From Acetobacter fabarum (GTDB lineage Bacteria; Pseudomonadota; Alphaproteobacteria; Acetobacterales; Acetobacteraceae), in NCBI RefSeq assembly GCF_011516925.1, contig NZ_WOTG01000001.1, forward strand, positions 186,001-250,000: a stretch of DNA of 64,000 nucleotides, in the 5' to 3' direction. The translations under genes and the position numbers were made by a program. A model generated the notes under the pieces. That model saw only the letters and a program-made list of their open reading frames with translations, had not been told where the DNA came from and did no database searches. Positions 27,277-36,354 of this stretch are shown piece by piece (positions within the stretch are counted from its first letter, which is position 1; each line of letters begins with the position of its first letter).

Positions 27277-29058
27277 TTGGCTTCCTTATCCATGAGCAGA
27301 CTCACCTCGCTACGTGCCGCATTGCGCCAGAACGGGCTGGATGGCGTGATTATTCCACATGGTGATGAGTTCCTGGGGGAGTACACCCCGGCCTGCGCAC
27401 AGCGGCTGGCATGGATAAGCGGTTTTACCGGCAGCGCAGGCACAGCCATTGTGCTGGCAGACAAGGCCGCCGTTTTTTCCGATGGTCGCTACATCACACA
27501 AATGGACCAGCAGGTGGATGGCACGTGCTGGGAGCGTGTGCATGGCGGGCAGGTGCCCCCCGCCACATGGCTGGCCGCCAACGCCCGGCCCGATGCCAGC
27601 ATTGGCTACGACCCACGCATTATGAGTGCCGCGGAACTGGCCCCCTACCTGCAACATGAGCAGCTTTGCCTTACCCCCACCGCGCATAATCTGGTGGATG
27701 CACTCTGGCAGGACCGCCCTGCCCTGCCAGCTGGCCCCGCGTTTATACACCCCCTGCGTTATGCGGGTGAAAGTTCGGCCAGCAAACGCGAGCGCATTGC
27801 GCATGACCTGCGCCATCTGGGGCAGGATGCCGCCGTGCTGAGCGATTCAGCCTCCATTGCCTGGCTGCTCAATATCCGTGGGGCGGATATTCCCTGCACC
27901 CCCGTTGTGCTGGCTTTTACCATTATCCACGCCGATGCAAGTGTTGACCTGATTATCCAGCCCGACAAAATTCCCGCAGACGTGCGCGCATGGCTGGGGG
28001 CGGAGGTGCGTATCCATGCCCCCGCAGAGCTGGAGCAGGTGCTGGCCTCATTGGCCGGGCGCACCGTGGGGGTAGACCCGGCAAGCAATGCCGTGTGGTT
28101 TACACAAACACTGGGCCGCCATAACGCAACCGTTGCCACCACACCCGACCCGTGCCTGCTGCCCAAAGCCTGCAAAAACCCGGTTGAGCAGCAGGGCATG
28201 CGCGCAGCCCACCTGCGCGATGGCGTGGCCCTGTGCCGCTTTTTGCACTGGATGGACACCCACGCCACCACCACAACCGAACTGGATGCCGCCAAACAGC
28301 TCGCCACATTCCGGCGGGCTGCGGCAGACTATGTGGAGGACTCGTTTACGGCCATTTCAGGCACGGGGCCAAACGGGGCCGTTATCCATTACAGCGTAAC
28401 CCCGCAAAGCAACCGCGCCATAGCCGCCAATGACGTTTACCTGATCGACAGCGGTGGCCAGTACCCCGATGGCACAACCGATGTCACCCGCACGCTCTGG
28501 TGTGGCCCCAACACACCCCCGCCAGCGCTAAAAGCCGCGTTTACCCGCGTACTCAAGGGCAACCTGCGCCTTGGCCATGCGCGCTTCCCCACGGGCACAA
28601 AAGGCCACGCGCTGGATGCACTGGCACGGTACGACCTGTGGCAGGCCGGGCTGGATTTTGACCACGGGACAGGCCATGGCGTTGGCAGCTTTTTATCGGT
28701 GCATGAAGGGCCTGCCCGTATTTCCAAGGCCGTTTCCGCCATTGCGTTGCAGGCGGGCATGGTCCTGTCCAACGAGCCGGGTTTTTACCTGCCCGGTGCT
28801 TACGGTATCCGGCTGGAAACCCTTGTTCTGGTCCGCCCGGCCGAAGTTGCAGACTCCACGCGGTCTTTTCTGGAGTTTGAAACCCTGACCCTGGCCCCGT
28901 TCGACCGGAAACTGATCGACCTCTCCCTTATGGGGAAAGCAGATACCGCCCTGCTGGATAGCTACCATGCAGAAATCTTGCACCAGATTGGCCCGCACCT
29001 GCCCGCAGATGCAAAAAATTGGCTGCAAACAGCCTGTGCGCCTCTCAATAAGGCGTGA
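27277..29058 (+). CDS. pepP: Xaa-Pro aminopeptidase (aminopeptidase P, M24B)
   Basis: About 593 residues; removes N-terminal residues ahead of proline. Three-domain layout: two creatinase-like N-terminal domains, then the pita-bread domain. Dimetal ligands: the two aspartates in DSGGQYPDGTTDVTRTLW, the histidine in HGTGHGVGSFLSVHEGP, and the glutamates in NEPGFY and RLETLVLV. TTG 27277 has GGAG 7 nt upstream and is my choice; ATG 27292 is the alternative. It lies 84 nt after prmA and may be co-transcribed with it. Confidence 0.88.
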   Translation: MASLSMSRLTSLRAALRQNGLDGVIIPHGDEFLGEYTPACAQRLAWISGFTGSAGTAIVLADKAAVFSDGRYITQMDQQVDGTCWERVHGGQVPPATWLAANARPDASIGYDPRIMSAAELAPYLQHEQLCLTPTAHNLVDALWQDRPALPAGPAFIHPLRYAGESSASKRERIAHDLRHLGQDAAVLSDSASIAWLLNIRGADIPCTPVVLAFTIIHADASVDLIIQPDKIPADVRAWLGAEVRIHAPAELEQVLASLAGRTVGVDPASNAVWFTQTLGRHNATVATTPDPCLLPKACKNPVEQQGMRAAHLRDGVALCRFLHWMDTHATTTTELDAAKQLATFRRAAADYVEDSFTAISGTGPNGAVIHYSVTPQSNRAIAANDVYLIDSGGQYPDGTTDVTRTLWCGPNTPPPALKAAFTRVLKGNLRLGHARFPTGTKGHALDALARYDLWQAGLDFDHGTGHGVGSFLSVHEGPARISKAVSAIALQAGMVLSNEPGFYLPGAYGIRLETLVLVRPAEVADSTRSFLEFETLTLAPFDRKLIDLSLMGKADTALLDSYHAEILHQIGPHLPADAKNWLQTACAPLNKA

Positions 29059-29097
29059 TAGCAGGCTCTAGCCACCAATGGTCACGTAAATGGGAAT

Positions 29098-29119
29098 CGC
29101 CTGAGCGCCCAAAGAGGCG
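29098..29119. repeat. Short palindromic repeat, copy A
   Basis: CGCCTGAGCGCCCAAAGAGGCG between the aminopeptidase gene and icd; the ends CGCCT/AGGCG pair. Nearly the same string, with a 2-nt insertion, occurs at 36325-36348. Confidence 0.4.
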
Positions 29120-29156
29120 CAGAACAGGCACCGAAGTTGAAAGGGAGCTTCTCAGA

Positions 29157-30188
29157 ATGACAGCACATAGCAAGACCATTCCCGCCACACTTATTCCCGG
29201 TGATGGCATTGGCCCTGAAATTGTTGAATCGGTTATAGAAATTCTGGACGCGGTTGACGCCCCGTTTGTATGGGACCGTCAGCTGGCCGGCATGGCTGGT
29301 GTAGATGCGGTTAACGACCCACTGCCCAAGCAGACCATTGAGAGCATCCGCCGTACGGGCCTTGCCCTTAAAGGCCCGCTGACCACACCAGTTGGTGGTG
29401 GCTTCAAGTCCATCAATGTGACACTCCGGCAGGAATTCGGCCTGTTCGCCAACCTGCGCCCCACCAAGACCATTGTCCCCGGTGGCCGGTTTGAGGACAT
29501 TGACCTCGTTCTCTTCCGTGAGAACCTGGAAGGCTATTATGCCGCCATGGAGCACTACATTCCCGTGGGTGAAGACCCCAAGGGTATTGCTCTGAGCTCC
29601 GGCTTTACCTCCCGCGCGGAATGCCGCCGGATTGTCAAATACGCCTTTGATTATGCCGTAAAAAACAACCGCAAGACGGTTACAATCGTGCATAAGGCCA
29701 ACATCCTCAAGCTGCTGACTGGCCTCTTCCTTGAAGAAGGGCGCAAGGTTGCCGAGGAATACAAAGGCCGCATCGCCTTTAACGAACGGATTGTAGACGC
29801 CTGCGCCATGCAGCTCGTCATCAACCCATGGCAGTTTGATGTGGTTGTGACCACCAACCTGTTCGGGGACATCCTGTCCGACCTGACCGCTGGTCTGGTG
29901 GGTGGTCTGGGCATGGCACCGGGCGCGAATATTGGCGAAAAAGCCGCCGTGTTTGAAGCCGTCCATGGCTCTGCACCCGACATTGCTGGCAAAGGCATTG
30001 CCAACCCGCTGGCACTGCTGCTGGCTGCGGTTATGATGCTGCGCCATGTTGGCCACGACAAGCAGGCTGACCGGATTGATGCCGCGATCAAAAAAGTGAT
30101 CACCGAAGGCGGCGTCCGCACCAAGGATCTGGGCGGCAATGCCACATCCAAGGAACTGACGGCAGCCCTCAAGCAGGGTCTGGCCTAA
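29157..30188 (+). CDS. icd: Isocitrate dehydrogenase, NAD-type
   Basis: 343 residues from ATG 29157 (AAGGGAG about 10 nt upstream; the 34-codon upstream extension has no start signal). Isocitrate/isopropylmalate dehydrogenase family: IPGDGIGPEI, phosphorylatable-type serine region KSINVTLRQ, metal-binding NLFGDILSDL. The cofactor-selecting site reads HGSAPDIAGKG, with Asp275-Ile276 where NADP-enzymes have Lys-Tyr, so NAD+ is predicted. It makes 2-oxoglutarate in the TCA cycle that AarA and AarC also serve. A terminator follows. Confidence 0.9.
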   Translation: MTAHSKTIPATLIPGDGIGPEIVESVIEILDAVDAPFVWDRQLAGMAGVDAVNDPLPKQTIESIRRTGLALKGPLTTPVGGGFKSINVTLRQEFGLFANLRPTKTIVPGGRFEDIDLVLFRENLEGYYAAMEHYIPVGEDPKGIALSSGFTSRAECRRIVKYAFDYAVKNNRKTVTIVHKANILKLLTGLFLEEGRKVAEEYKGRIAFNERIVDACAMQLVINPWQFDVVVTTNLFGDILSDLTAGLVGGLGMAPGANIGEKAAVFEAVHGSAPDIAGKGIANPLALLLAAVMMLRHVGHDKQADRIDAAIKKVITEGGVRTKDLGGNATSKELTAALKQGLA

Positions 30189-30241
30189 GTTACAGGCCAC
30201 CTCCTCCGCCACGGGCAGGCCCGGTAGCGGAGGGTGACCAC

Positions 30242-30270
30242 AAGGGGATGCTACGGCATCCCCTTTTTTT
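30242..30270 (+). terminator. Terminator of icd
   Basis: GGGGATGC (30244-30251) pairs with GCATCCCC (30256-30263), loop TACG, and a run of T to 30270. The T-run overlaps the end of the convergent FUSC gene. Confidence 0.9.
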
Positions 30271-32188
30271 ATGGCAGTTCCATAGGCTGCGCGCAGGCCA
30301 GAAGCTGGAGACTGAGCAAAGCGTGGTCAAATATTTCCTGCTGCTGGGGGGGCATCTGCGCGACCTGCCTGCCAAGCCAGCGGGCGGTTATGGCTGCCTG
30401 CCGGGTTACCACCACACCATCATCCTGCTCCCAGTGCCGCAGAAAAGCCCGGAACGCCTGTTGCACATTGCGCGGCGTGGTGGGGGCCAGAGCAAGCTCG
30501 CGCAGCAGAATAACATGCATTCCGCTCACCATGCCCGAGAACTGCTGGCGGGCAAATGCTTTGCGCTGCGGCAGGGCAATACCCTGGGCATTACGCACAA
30601 TCCGCACCAGACTATCCGCATTACCCGACAACCATTGATAAACCGAAACCCGGTTATTAGCAGAGGCCAGCTCCCGCAGTTGCCTGCTGGTCCAGCGTGC
30701 CGTGCGCTGCATGTGGGAATCGGGGCGGAACGGTAGAACCGTGCGATACGTCCACCCCGCCACCAGCACAGCCCCCAAAAATGCCAATGCGGTATTGAGG
30801 AACGAAACCTCATCATACCGCCCCTGATTATTCGGCCCCATAAGAACAGGCAGAAACATGTTGAACGAAAACGCATAGCCCGCCGTAGCCGGGTTGCGCG
30901 CGGCAAGCCCGCCAATAACCATGGGCACCATAAGCAGCAGTACCAGCAGTTCGGGCGTGCTGAGCGCGGGTAGCACCAGCGTTACGTAAATCCCGGCGAC
31001 AAGCACACACCACACAGCCCCCCGAAAGAACGGAGCCGAAGCTACAACCGGGTTTTCCCGCGTGGCCAGCAGGCCGTATACAAGTGCCAGCAGCGACATA
31101 AAAGTTGGCCCTGCGGGCCATGCCGTGACCTCCCATAGCAACCAGCCAACCAGAATACCCGCACAGGCGCGCACACCGTTTTCCACCGCTTCCAGCGTAT
31201 GCCTGCGCGACCGGATACGAAACCGGAAATGGTCCCCCCGCCGGTGGGTCAGGCAGGCCTGCACGTGCTCGTCAATACTGCGCTCATCCTTGCGGATGGA
31301 TGTTGGCACCTTGCTGGCAGGCAGTAGCTTAAGGGTCGCCAGCCCTTCTGCCCGGGCCAGCATAACCAGCAGCCCCGCCAGTGCGGCACGGGCATGGTCG
31401 GCCATATGGCCATACCCCCCGGCTTCCAGCGCATCGTATTCAATACGACTGCCTGCAGCAGTCAGTTCGCCCAGCAGAGGGCTCTGGTCCAGTTCGGTTG
31501 TCGGGTGCCCTTCTACCAGACAGGTCACGCGCTTGCGCACCAGTGCCTGTGCGCTTTCCAGCCGGGTTTTAAGCCGGGCGCGCGCATGGGCCTGCAAGCC
31601 GGGCATAAACAGCAGGGCCAGCAGGGCCTCGCACACTACACCCAGCACAATATACGTGCCGCGCGCCATGGCGATGTCAAACACCTGATCTGGCTGCATA
31701 ATGGCCCCGGTGGCCACAATGGCGGAGGTAAAGCCGGTCAGGACCAAGCCGTAGGCTTTATACCCTTCCAAAAACGTGGCCATGCCACAGCATAGGCCAA
31801 TCCAGCAGGCCAGCACGCCAAAAAACAGGGCAGGACTTTGCGGAAAAGCGGCAATAAGCCCCACCGCCACACAACAGCCCAGAATTGTACCCGCAATACG
31901 CCAGCGCGCCTTGGATAAGCTCTCCCCCCGGGAGGACTGCGCAACCACCCACACGGTCAGCGGTGCCCATTGGGGGCTGTCCAGCTCCATGGCCATGGCG
32001 ATAACAAGGGACAACCCGGCAGCAAGGGCCGAGCGCACAGCAAAGGCGACATCCCCGTAGGATGGGGCAACGAGCCATTTAAGCTTGCCCGCCCATTGCG
32101 CGCTCAAAGCCTGCCACGCAGCCAGCAGCTGCATGCCCCCCCACCGATGGACAACGGGCATGCCTGCGTCTGGGTCCATATTGCTCAT
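30269..32188 (-). CDS. FUSC-family membrane exporter (AaeB/YccS-like)
   Basis: 639 residues. Two copies of a multi-helix membrane unit (about 45-195 and 370-500) are separated by cytoplasmic regions, the fusaric-acid-resistance layout. Diagnostic stretches are SYGDVAFAVRSALAAGLSLVIAMAMELDSPQWAPLTVWVV and, in the second half, WPAGPTFMSLLALVYGLLATRENP. Such proteins export aromatic acids. A LysR gene precedes it on the same strand and a LysR-type operator lies in the gap. No separate membrane-fusion (AaeA-like) partner is nearby. Confidence 0.85.
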   Translation of the reverse strand: MSNMDPDAGMPVVHRWGGMQLLAAWQALSAQWAGKLKWLVAPSYGDVAFAVRSALAAGLSLVIAMAMELDSPQWAPLTVWVVAQSSRGESLSKARWRIAGTILGCCVAVGLIAAFPQSPALFFGVLACWIGLCCGMATFLEGYKAYGLVLTGFTSAIVATGAIMQPDQVFDIAMARGTYIVLGVVCEALLALLFMPGLQAHARARLKTRLESAQALVRKRVTCLVEGHPTTELDQSPLLGELTAAGSRIEYDALEAGGYGHMADHARAALAGLLVMLARAEGLATLKLLPASKVPTSIRKDERSIDEHVQACLTHRRGDHFRFRIRSRRHTLEAVENGVRACAGILVGWLLWEVTAWPAGPTFMSLLALVYGLLATRENPVVASAPFFRGAVWCVLVAGIYVTLVLPALSTPELLVLLLMVPMVIGGLAARNPATAGYAFSFNMFLPVLMGPNNQGRYDEVSFLNTALAFLGAVLVAGWTYRTVLPFRPDSHMQRTARWTSRQLRELASANNRVSVYQWLSGNADSLVRIVRNAQGIALPQRKAFARQQFSGMVSGMHVILLRELALAPTTPRNVQQAFRAFLRHWEQDDGVVVTRQAAITARWLGRQVAQMPPQQQEIFDHALLSLQLLACAQPMELP

Positions 32189-32267
32189 GGTGTGTTGTAC
32201 TCAGCCAGCCGGAAAAACCGCACGATGTTCAGGTCGCCCGCATAAGTCCAAGCGTTTGTTCTGATCA

Positions 32268-32290
32268 CATCATAAGCAGAATTTATGATG
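32268..32290. promoter_or_regulatory. LysR-type operator upstream of the FUSC gene
   Basis: Perfect inverted repeat CATCATAA-N7-TTATGATG. It contains a T-N11-A LysR box (T32273...A32285) centred in the arms ATAA/TTAT. It lies about 80-100 bp upstream of the FUSC start and downstream of the LysR gene. Confidence 0.65.
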
Positions 32291-32303
32291 AACCCACAAT
32301 CCG

Positions 32304-33209
32304 CTAAACGGTATAAATACTGTCCAGTTCCAAAGTGCTGGCAACATGCCACAGACGGGTGAGTAGCGCGGTGGAGTTAGGCTGGTTCAGCCTAAGCACG
32401 CCAACATCTGGCGCTGGGGACGGGTCCAACCTGCACACCTGCAATGGTGGCATAAGGCCCGTACGTTCAGGCAAGGCGGATATGGGCATAATGCCCGCAA
32501 CCTTGCCTGCCATGATTTCCGCGTGCAGCAGTTCCAGCACGTTGGTTTCCAGCATAACCTGCGGCACCACGCCAGCCTGTGCAAAACAGGCATCCACCAG
32601 TTGCCTGCTGTGCATGTTGCGGTTGAGCAGCCCCAGCGGCAGGGTAGCCGCCTCTGCCCAGCCACACCTGTGCTCCGCCGGCAATGGAATGGAAGGGGCT
32701 GCAATAAGCACGTAATGCTCGGCGTACAGGCGCTGGACCTCAAACGGTCCATCCTTGGGCACCTGCTCCAGATACATTAACCCCAGCTGAATACGCTGCT
32801 CCCTGAGCTGATGCAGGATTTCCGCATTGGGATAAACGGTGACCTCAACCCGCAGAGCGGGCACGGCGCTGCGAAAATGCTCCAGCAGCAGAGGCACAAC
32901 CTGCACCCCCTGAGGCATAACACCAATGGAGACAAACCCGCCCGCCACATCCTGTGCAAAAGCGGCCTCCTGCCGCAGGCTGTCCAGATCCGCCAAGGTC
33001 TGGCGGGCCCAGATCAGCACACGCTGGCCTTCCTCCGTCAGCCCGAAAAACCGGCGGTTGCGGTTGATGATGGTAATGCCCAGCTCGTTTTCCAACTGCC
33101 TGATTGCAGAGGAAAGTGCGGGCTGGGACACCCCACACGCCTGTGCTGCGCGCGAAAAATGGCGGTGCTGGTCCAGCGCGATCAGGTAACTGAGTTGCCG
33201 CAAAAACAC
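32304..33209 (-). CDS. LysR-family transcriptional regulator
   Basis: 301 residues. The N-terminal winged helix-turn-helix is typical (FSRAAQACGVSQPALSSAIRQLENELG, residues 18-44). The effector-binding domain (about 90-295) begins GGFVSIGVMPQGVQVV. It starts 15 nt after the prfC stop on the same strand, so it may be read through from prfC. With the exporter gene next and an operator between them, it most likely controls the FUSC gene in response to an organic acid. The ligand is unknown. Confidence 0.88.
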   Translation of the reverse strand: MFLRQLSYLIALDQHRHFSRAAQACGVSQPALSSAIRQLENELGITIINRNRRFFGLTEEGQRVLIWARQTLADLDSLRQEAAFAQDVAGGFVSIGVMPQGVQVVPLLLEHFRSAVPALRVEVTVYPNAEILHQLREQRIQLGLMYLEQVPKDGPFEVQRLYAEHYVLIAAPSIPLPAEHRCGWAEAATLPLGLLNRNMHSRQLVDACFAQAGVVPQVMLETNVLELLHAEIMAGKVAGIMPISALPERTGLMPPLQVCRLDPSPAPDVGVLRLNQPNSTALLTRLWHVASTLELDSIYTV

Positions 33210-33224
33210 CTGTACGCGCGCCCC

Positions 33225-34772
33225 TTAGCCGATTTCGATCCCGATCTGCTTAATGTCGTGGAACTTGATGTCGGGGTTCTGTTCTTCTGTCCGGCGCATC
33301 ATAAAGCCCGACGTTGCGAGAAAAACAGGGTCATCATCCAGATCATCCGCCATGGCAGAGCGGTTGGAGGCGGCAAATGCCTCAATTTTATCCCGCGGTC
33401 CGGTTATCCAGCGGGCAAGGGAGAATGGCGTGGAATCAAACCCGATGCCCACGCCGTATTCCGCCCGCAGCCGGGCCTGCAACACATCAAGCTGAAGTGT
33501 GCCCACCACACCCACAATGGGGGGCGCGCCATCCTGCGGCCTGAAGAGCTGCACGACCCCTTCCTCCGCCAGTTGCACCAGAGCCTGTTTGAGCTTTTTG
33601 GCCTTCATGGCGTCATCAAGGCGCACGCGGCGCAGGATTTCGGGGGCAAAATGGGGAACACCGGTAAAGCGGATGTCCTCCCCCTCGGTCAGTGTGTCAC
33701 CAATACGCAGGGTGCCGTGGTTGGGAATGCCCACAACGTCGCCCGCAAAGGCTTCTTCCGCCAGATGCCGGTCCTGCGCAAAAAAGAACTGGGGCGTGTG
33801 CACGGCAAAGCTTTTGCCCGTGCGCGTGTGTTTGAGCCGCATACCCCGCGTTAAACGACCGGAGCATATGCGCGCAAAGGCAATGCGGTCACGGTGGTTG
33901 GGGTCCATGTTGGCCTGAATTTTGAACACCAGAGCCGTCATGCCCGGCTCATCCGCCGTAACTGTGCGGTTTTCTGCCGCCTGCGCACGGGGGGATGGAC
34001 CAAAGGCCACAAGCGCGTCCAACAGGTCGGTTACGCCGATTTCCTTGATCGCACTCCCGAAAAACACGGGGGTCAGGTGCCCGGCGTCGAACGAAGCACG
34101 GTCAAACTCCGGCAGAGCGGCCTCGGCCAGTTCCAGTTCCTCACGCATCTGCACCAGACGGGCATCATCCTCCGCCAGCGGTGTGAGCGTGTTGAGCTTG
34201 CCATTCAGCAGGTCATACGTGCCAACAAACGTGGCCGCACGGCCAACCGGCCAGGTGGCGGGGCATGTATCGAGTGCTAGGGAGGAGGCAATTTCGTCCA
34301 GCAGGGCAAAGGGGTCCTGTGCCTCGCGGTCCATCTTGTTGATGAAGGTTACAATGGGAATATCGCGCAGGCGGCAGATTTCGAACAGCTTGCGTGTCCG
34401 GTCTTCTATCCCCTTAGCAGCGTCAATCACCATAACGGCCGAGTCAACGGCGGTGAGGGTCCGGTACGTATCTTCGGAGAAGTCTTCATGGCCCGGCGTG
34501 TCGAGCAGGTTGAACACGCACCCGCCGTAATCAAACGTCATGACCGAACTGACAACCGAAATACCACGGTCGCGCTCAATGGCCATCCAGTCCGAACGTG
34601 TGCGGCGGCGCTCGCCTTTGGCCCGCACGTTCCCCGCCAGCTGAATGGCACCACCCGCGCGCAGAATACGCTCGGTCAGTGTGGTTTTACCGGCGTCGGG
34701 GTGCGAGATGATCGCAAACGTACGACGGCGGACAATTTCCTTACCCAGTTCAGGATTGGCGGTATCAGACAT
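33225..34772 (-). CDS. prfC: Peptide chain release factor 3
   Basis: 515 residues, translational GTPase that recycles RF1/RF2. The G1 loop is SHPDAGKTTLTERIL, G3 is DTPGHEDF and G4 is NKMDR. The RF3-specific SDWMAIERDRGISVVSSVMTFDY separates it from EF-G, and the C-terminal domain has the expected QLDVLQARLRAEYGV. Length is normal for RF3. It is downstream of rpsD, separated by a terminator. Confidence 0.93.
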   Translation of the reverse strand: MSDTANPELGKEIVRRRTFAIISHPDAGKTTLTERILRAGGAIQLAGNVRAKGERRRTRSDWMAIERDRGISVVSSVMTFDYGGCVFNLLDTPGHEDFSEDTYRTLTAVDSAVMVIDAAKGIEDRTRKLFEICRLRDIPIVTFINKMDREAQDPFALLDEIASSLALDTCPATWPVGRAATFVGTYDLLNGKLNTLTPLAEDDARLVQMREELELAEAALPEFDRASFDAGHLTPVFFGSAIKEIGVTDLLDALVAFGPSPRAQAAENRTVTADEPGMTALVFKIQANMDPNHRDRIAFARICSGRLTRGMRLKHTRTGKSFAVHTPQFFFAQDRHLAEEAFAGDVVGIPNHGTLRIGDTLTEGEDIRFTGVPHFAPEILRRVRLDDAMKAKKLKQALVQLAEEGVVQLFRPQDGAPPIVGVVGTLQLDVLQARLRAEYGVGIGFDSTPFSLARWITGPRDKIEAFAASNRSAMADDLDDDPVFLATSGFMMRRTEEQNPDIKFHDIKQIGIEIG

Positions 34773-34800
34773 AAATCAGTTCCGGGGCTTCTGGCATGAA

Positions 34801-34845
34801 TAAAAACGGCAAACGCCGGATGGAGAGTAACCCCTCCACCCGGCG
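34801..34845 (-). terminator. Terminator of rpsD
   Basis: CGCCGG-A-TGGAG (34814-34825) pairs with CTCCA-C-CCGGCG (34834-34845). Beyond it on the minus strand comes a T-rich tail (A-run at 34802-34806). Confidence 0.7.
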
Positions 34846-34871
34846 TCCACAGGTCGAACCGGAGTTCCCGA

Positions 34872-35489
34872 TTAACGGGAGTAGAATTCGACCACCAGGT
34901 TCGGTTCCATCTGCACCGGATACGGCACATCGGAAAGCTGCGGGCCACGCAGGAACGTGCCCTTCATCTGGCGATGATCCACTTCCATGTATTCCGGCAC
35001 GTCACGCTCAGCGGACTGAGTTGCATCCAGAACGATGGCAAGCTGCTTGGACTTTTCACGCACTTCGATCACGTCACCATCCTTAACGATGTAGGACGGG
35101 ATGTTCAGCTTGCGGCCGTTGACCAGAATGTGGCCATGGCTGATGAACTGACGTGCAGCAAACGGCGTGATCGCGAACTTCATGCGGTAGATCACCGCGT
35201 CCAGACGACGTTCGAGCAGGTTGATCAGGTTTTCAGACGTATCGCCCTTACGACGCACGGCTTCCTGATAGTAGCGGCGGAACTGCTTTTCCGTGATGTT
35301 GCCGTAGTAGCCCTTGAGCTTCTGCTTGGCCATCAGCTGCACGGAGAAGTCAGAAGGCTTGCCCTTGCGGCGCTGACCGTGCTGACCCGGACCGTATTCA
35401 CGACGGTTAACGGGGGACTTTGCACGGCCCCACAGGTTTACGCCAAGGCGGCGGTTGATTTTGTACTTGCTCTCAAGGCGCTTGCTCAT
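34872..35489 (-). CDS. rpsD: 30S ribosomal protein S4
   Basis: 205 residues from ATG 35489. The classic start [16 protein letters not shown], the S4 domain [22 protein letters not shown] and the C-terminal [10 protein letters not shown] are all present. Primary 16S-binding assembly protein. It is a single-gene unit with its own promoter and terminator. Confidence 0.97.
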   Translation of the reverse strand: MSKRLESKYKINRRLGVNLWGRAKSPVNRREYGPGQHGQRRKGKPSDFSVQLMAKQKLKGYYGNITEKQFRRYYQEAVRRKGDTSENLINLLERRLDAVIYRMKFAITPFAARQFISHGHILVNGRKLNIPSYIVKDGDVIEVREKSKQLAIVLDATQSAERDVPEYMEVDHRQMKGTFLRGPQLSDVPYPVQMEPNLVVEFYSR

Positions 35490-35642
35490 AGTGCGCTCTT
35501 CATCTCTCAACAGGCGGGCTGGGAGAAACAGCCCGTCATTACACCGGTAGTCTCCGTCCACCACGGATCGGAGCGGGCGCACACCGCATTACCAGCAAAA
35601 AGACGCTGGCCGGTCTGTCCACATTCCCGGCAATGGTCGCAG

Positions 35643-35671
35643 GGTTTACGAGAACGTCACCGGCCTGTCAA
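35643..35671 (-). promoter_or_regulatory. Promoter of rpsD
   Basis: On the minus strand, TTGACA (complement of 35666-35671), 17-bp spacer, TAAACC (complement of 35643-35648). The -35 is a perfect consensus; the -10 is poor. Confidence 0.5.
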
Positions 35672-35791
35672 CAAAAGCCATGTGGGTGGGGTGCAGGAAG
35701 CGTCTGTAGCCGTTTTTATTTTGTATTAACACGCGGCAACATACTATCAGGACAGCACTACTCTTCACTCTGGTACGCAAGGATATACTCC

Positions 35792-36322
35792 ATGCCATTT
35801 GCACACAAATGGGCCCTCTTTGTCGGATTGGGCGTTGCGCTGGTCATACTGGGCTTTGTTGCCTGCCTTGATGCGGTGTCTGTTACCCTCGCCAGCACCA
35901 TGTTTATTGGTGGCCTGCTTATTTTTGCCGGGATCATGCAGGGCGTGCATGCTCTTGCGGTCAAGGACTGGGGGGGCTTTCTGTTTTCCCTGCTCTGCGG
36001 CGGGCTTTATATTATTGCCGGCGCCCTGCTGATCAAGGAGCCTGTCTCCGGCTCCGTGGCCATTACGGTGTTTGCCTCGGTCTGCTTTGTTGTGGTGGGC
36101 GTTCTGCGCTCGGTCATGGCGCTCCAGTACCGTGGGCTGCCAGGCTGGGGCATTATTCTGGGCAGCGGGCTGATCAGCCTTGTGGTGGGTATTTGCCTGT
36201 ACCTTAGCCTGCCCTGGTCCGGCCTGTGGCTGATTGGCACCTTTATTGCCGTTGAACTGATAGCAAGCGGCATTGGCTGGGTGCAGTTCGGGCTTGCTCT
36301 GCGCCAGAGCAACCTGCGCTAA
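35792..36322 (+). CDS. hdeD: HdeD-family acid-resistance membrane protein
   Basis: 176 residues from ATG 35792 (AAGGAT 8 nt upstream). Six hydrophobic helices are arranged as three hairpin-like pairs: ALFVGLGVALVILGFVA, FIGGLLIFAGIMQGVHAL, LLCGGLYIIAGALLI, TVFASVCFVVVGVLR, IILGSGLISLVVGICLYL and GLWLIGTFIAVELIASGIG. This is the HdeD pattern. In enteric bacteria HdeD helps at high cell density under acid stress. A role against acetic acid here is plausible but inferred. It is convergent with the antiporter gene. Confidence 0.85.
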   Translation: MPFAHKWALFVGLGVALVILGFVACLDAVSVTLASTMFIGGLLIFAGIMQGVHALAVKDWGGFLFSLLCGGLYIIAGALLIKEPVSGSVAITVFASVCFVVVGVLRSVMALQYRGLPGWGIILGSGLISLVVGICLYLSLPWSGLWLIGTFIAVELIASGIGWVQFGLALRQSNLR

Positions 36323-36324
36323 AG

Positions 36325-36348
36325 CGCCTGAGCGCACCCAAAGAGGCG
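36325..36348. repeat. Short palindromic repeat, copy B
   Basis: CGCCTGAGCGCACCCAAAGAGGCG shortened: CGCCT (36325-36329) pairs with AGGCG (36344-36348). It differs from copy A (29098) by two inserted bases and lies between two convergent stop codons. Confidence 0.4.
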
Positions 36349-36354
36349 GGCGGC

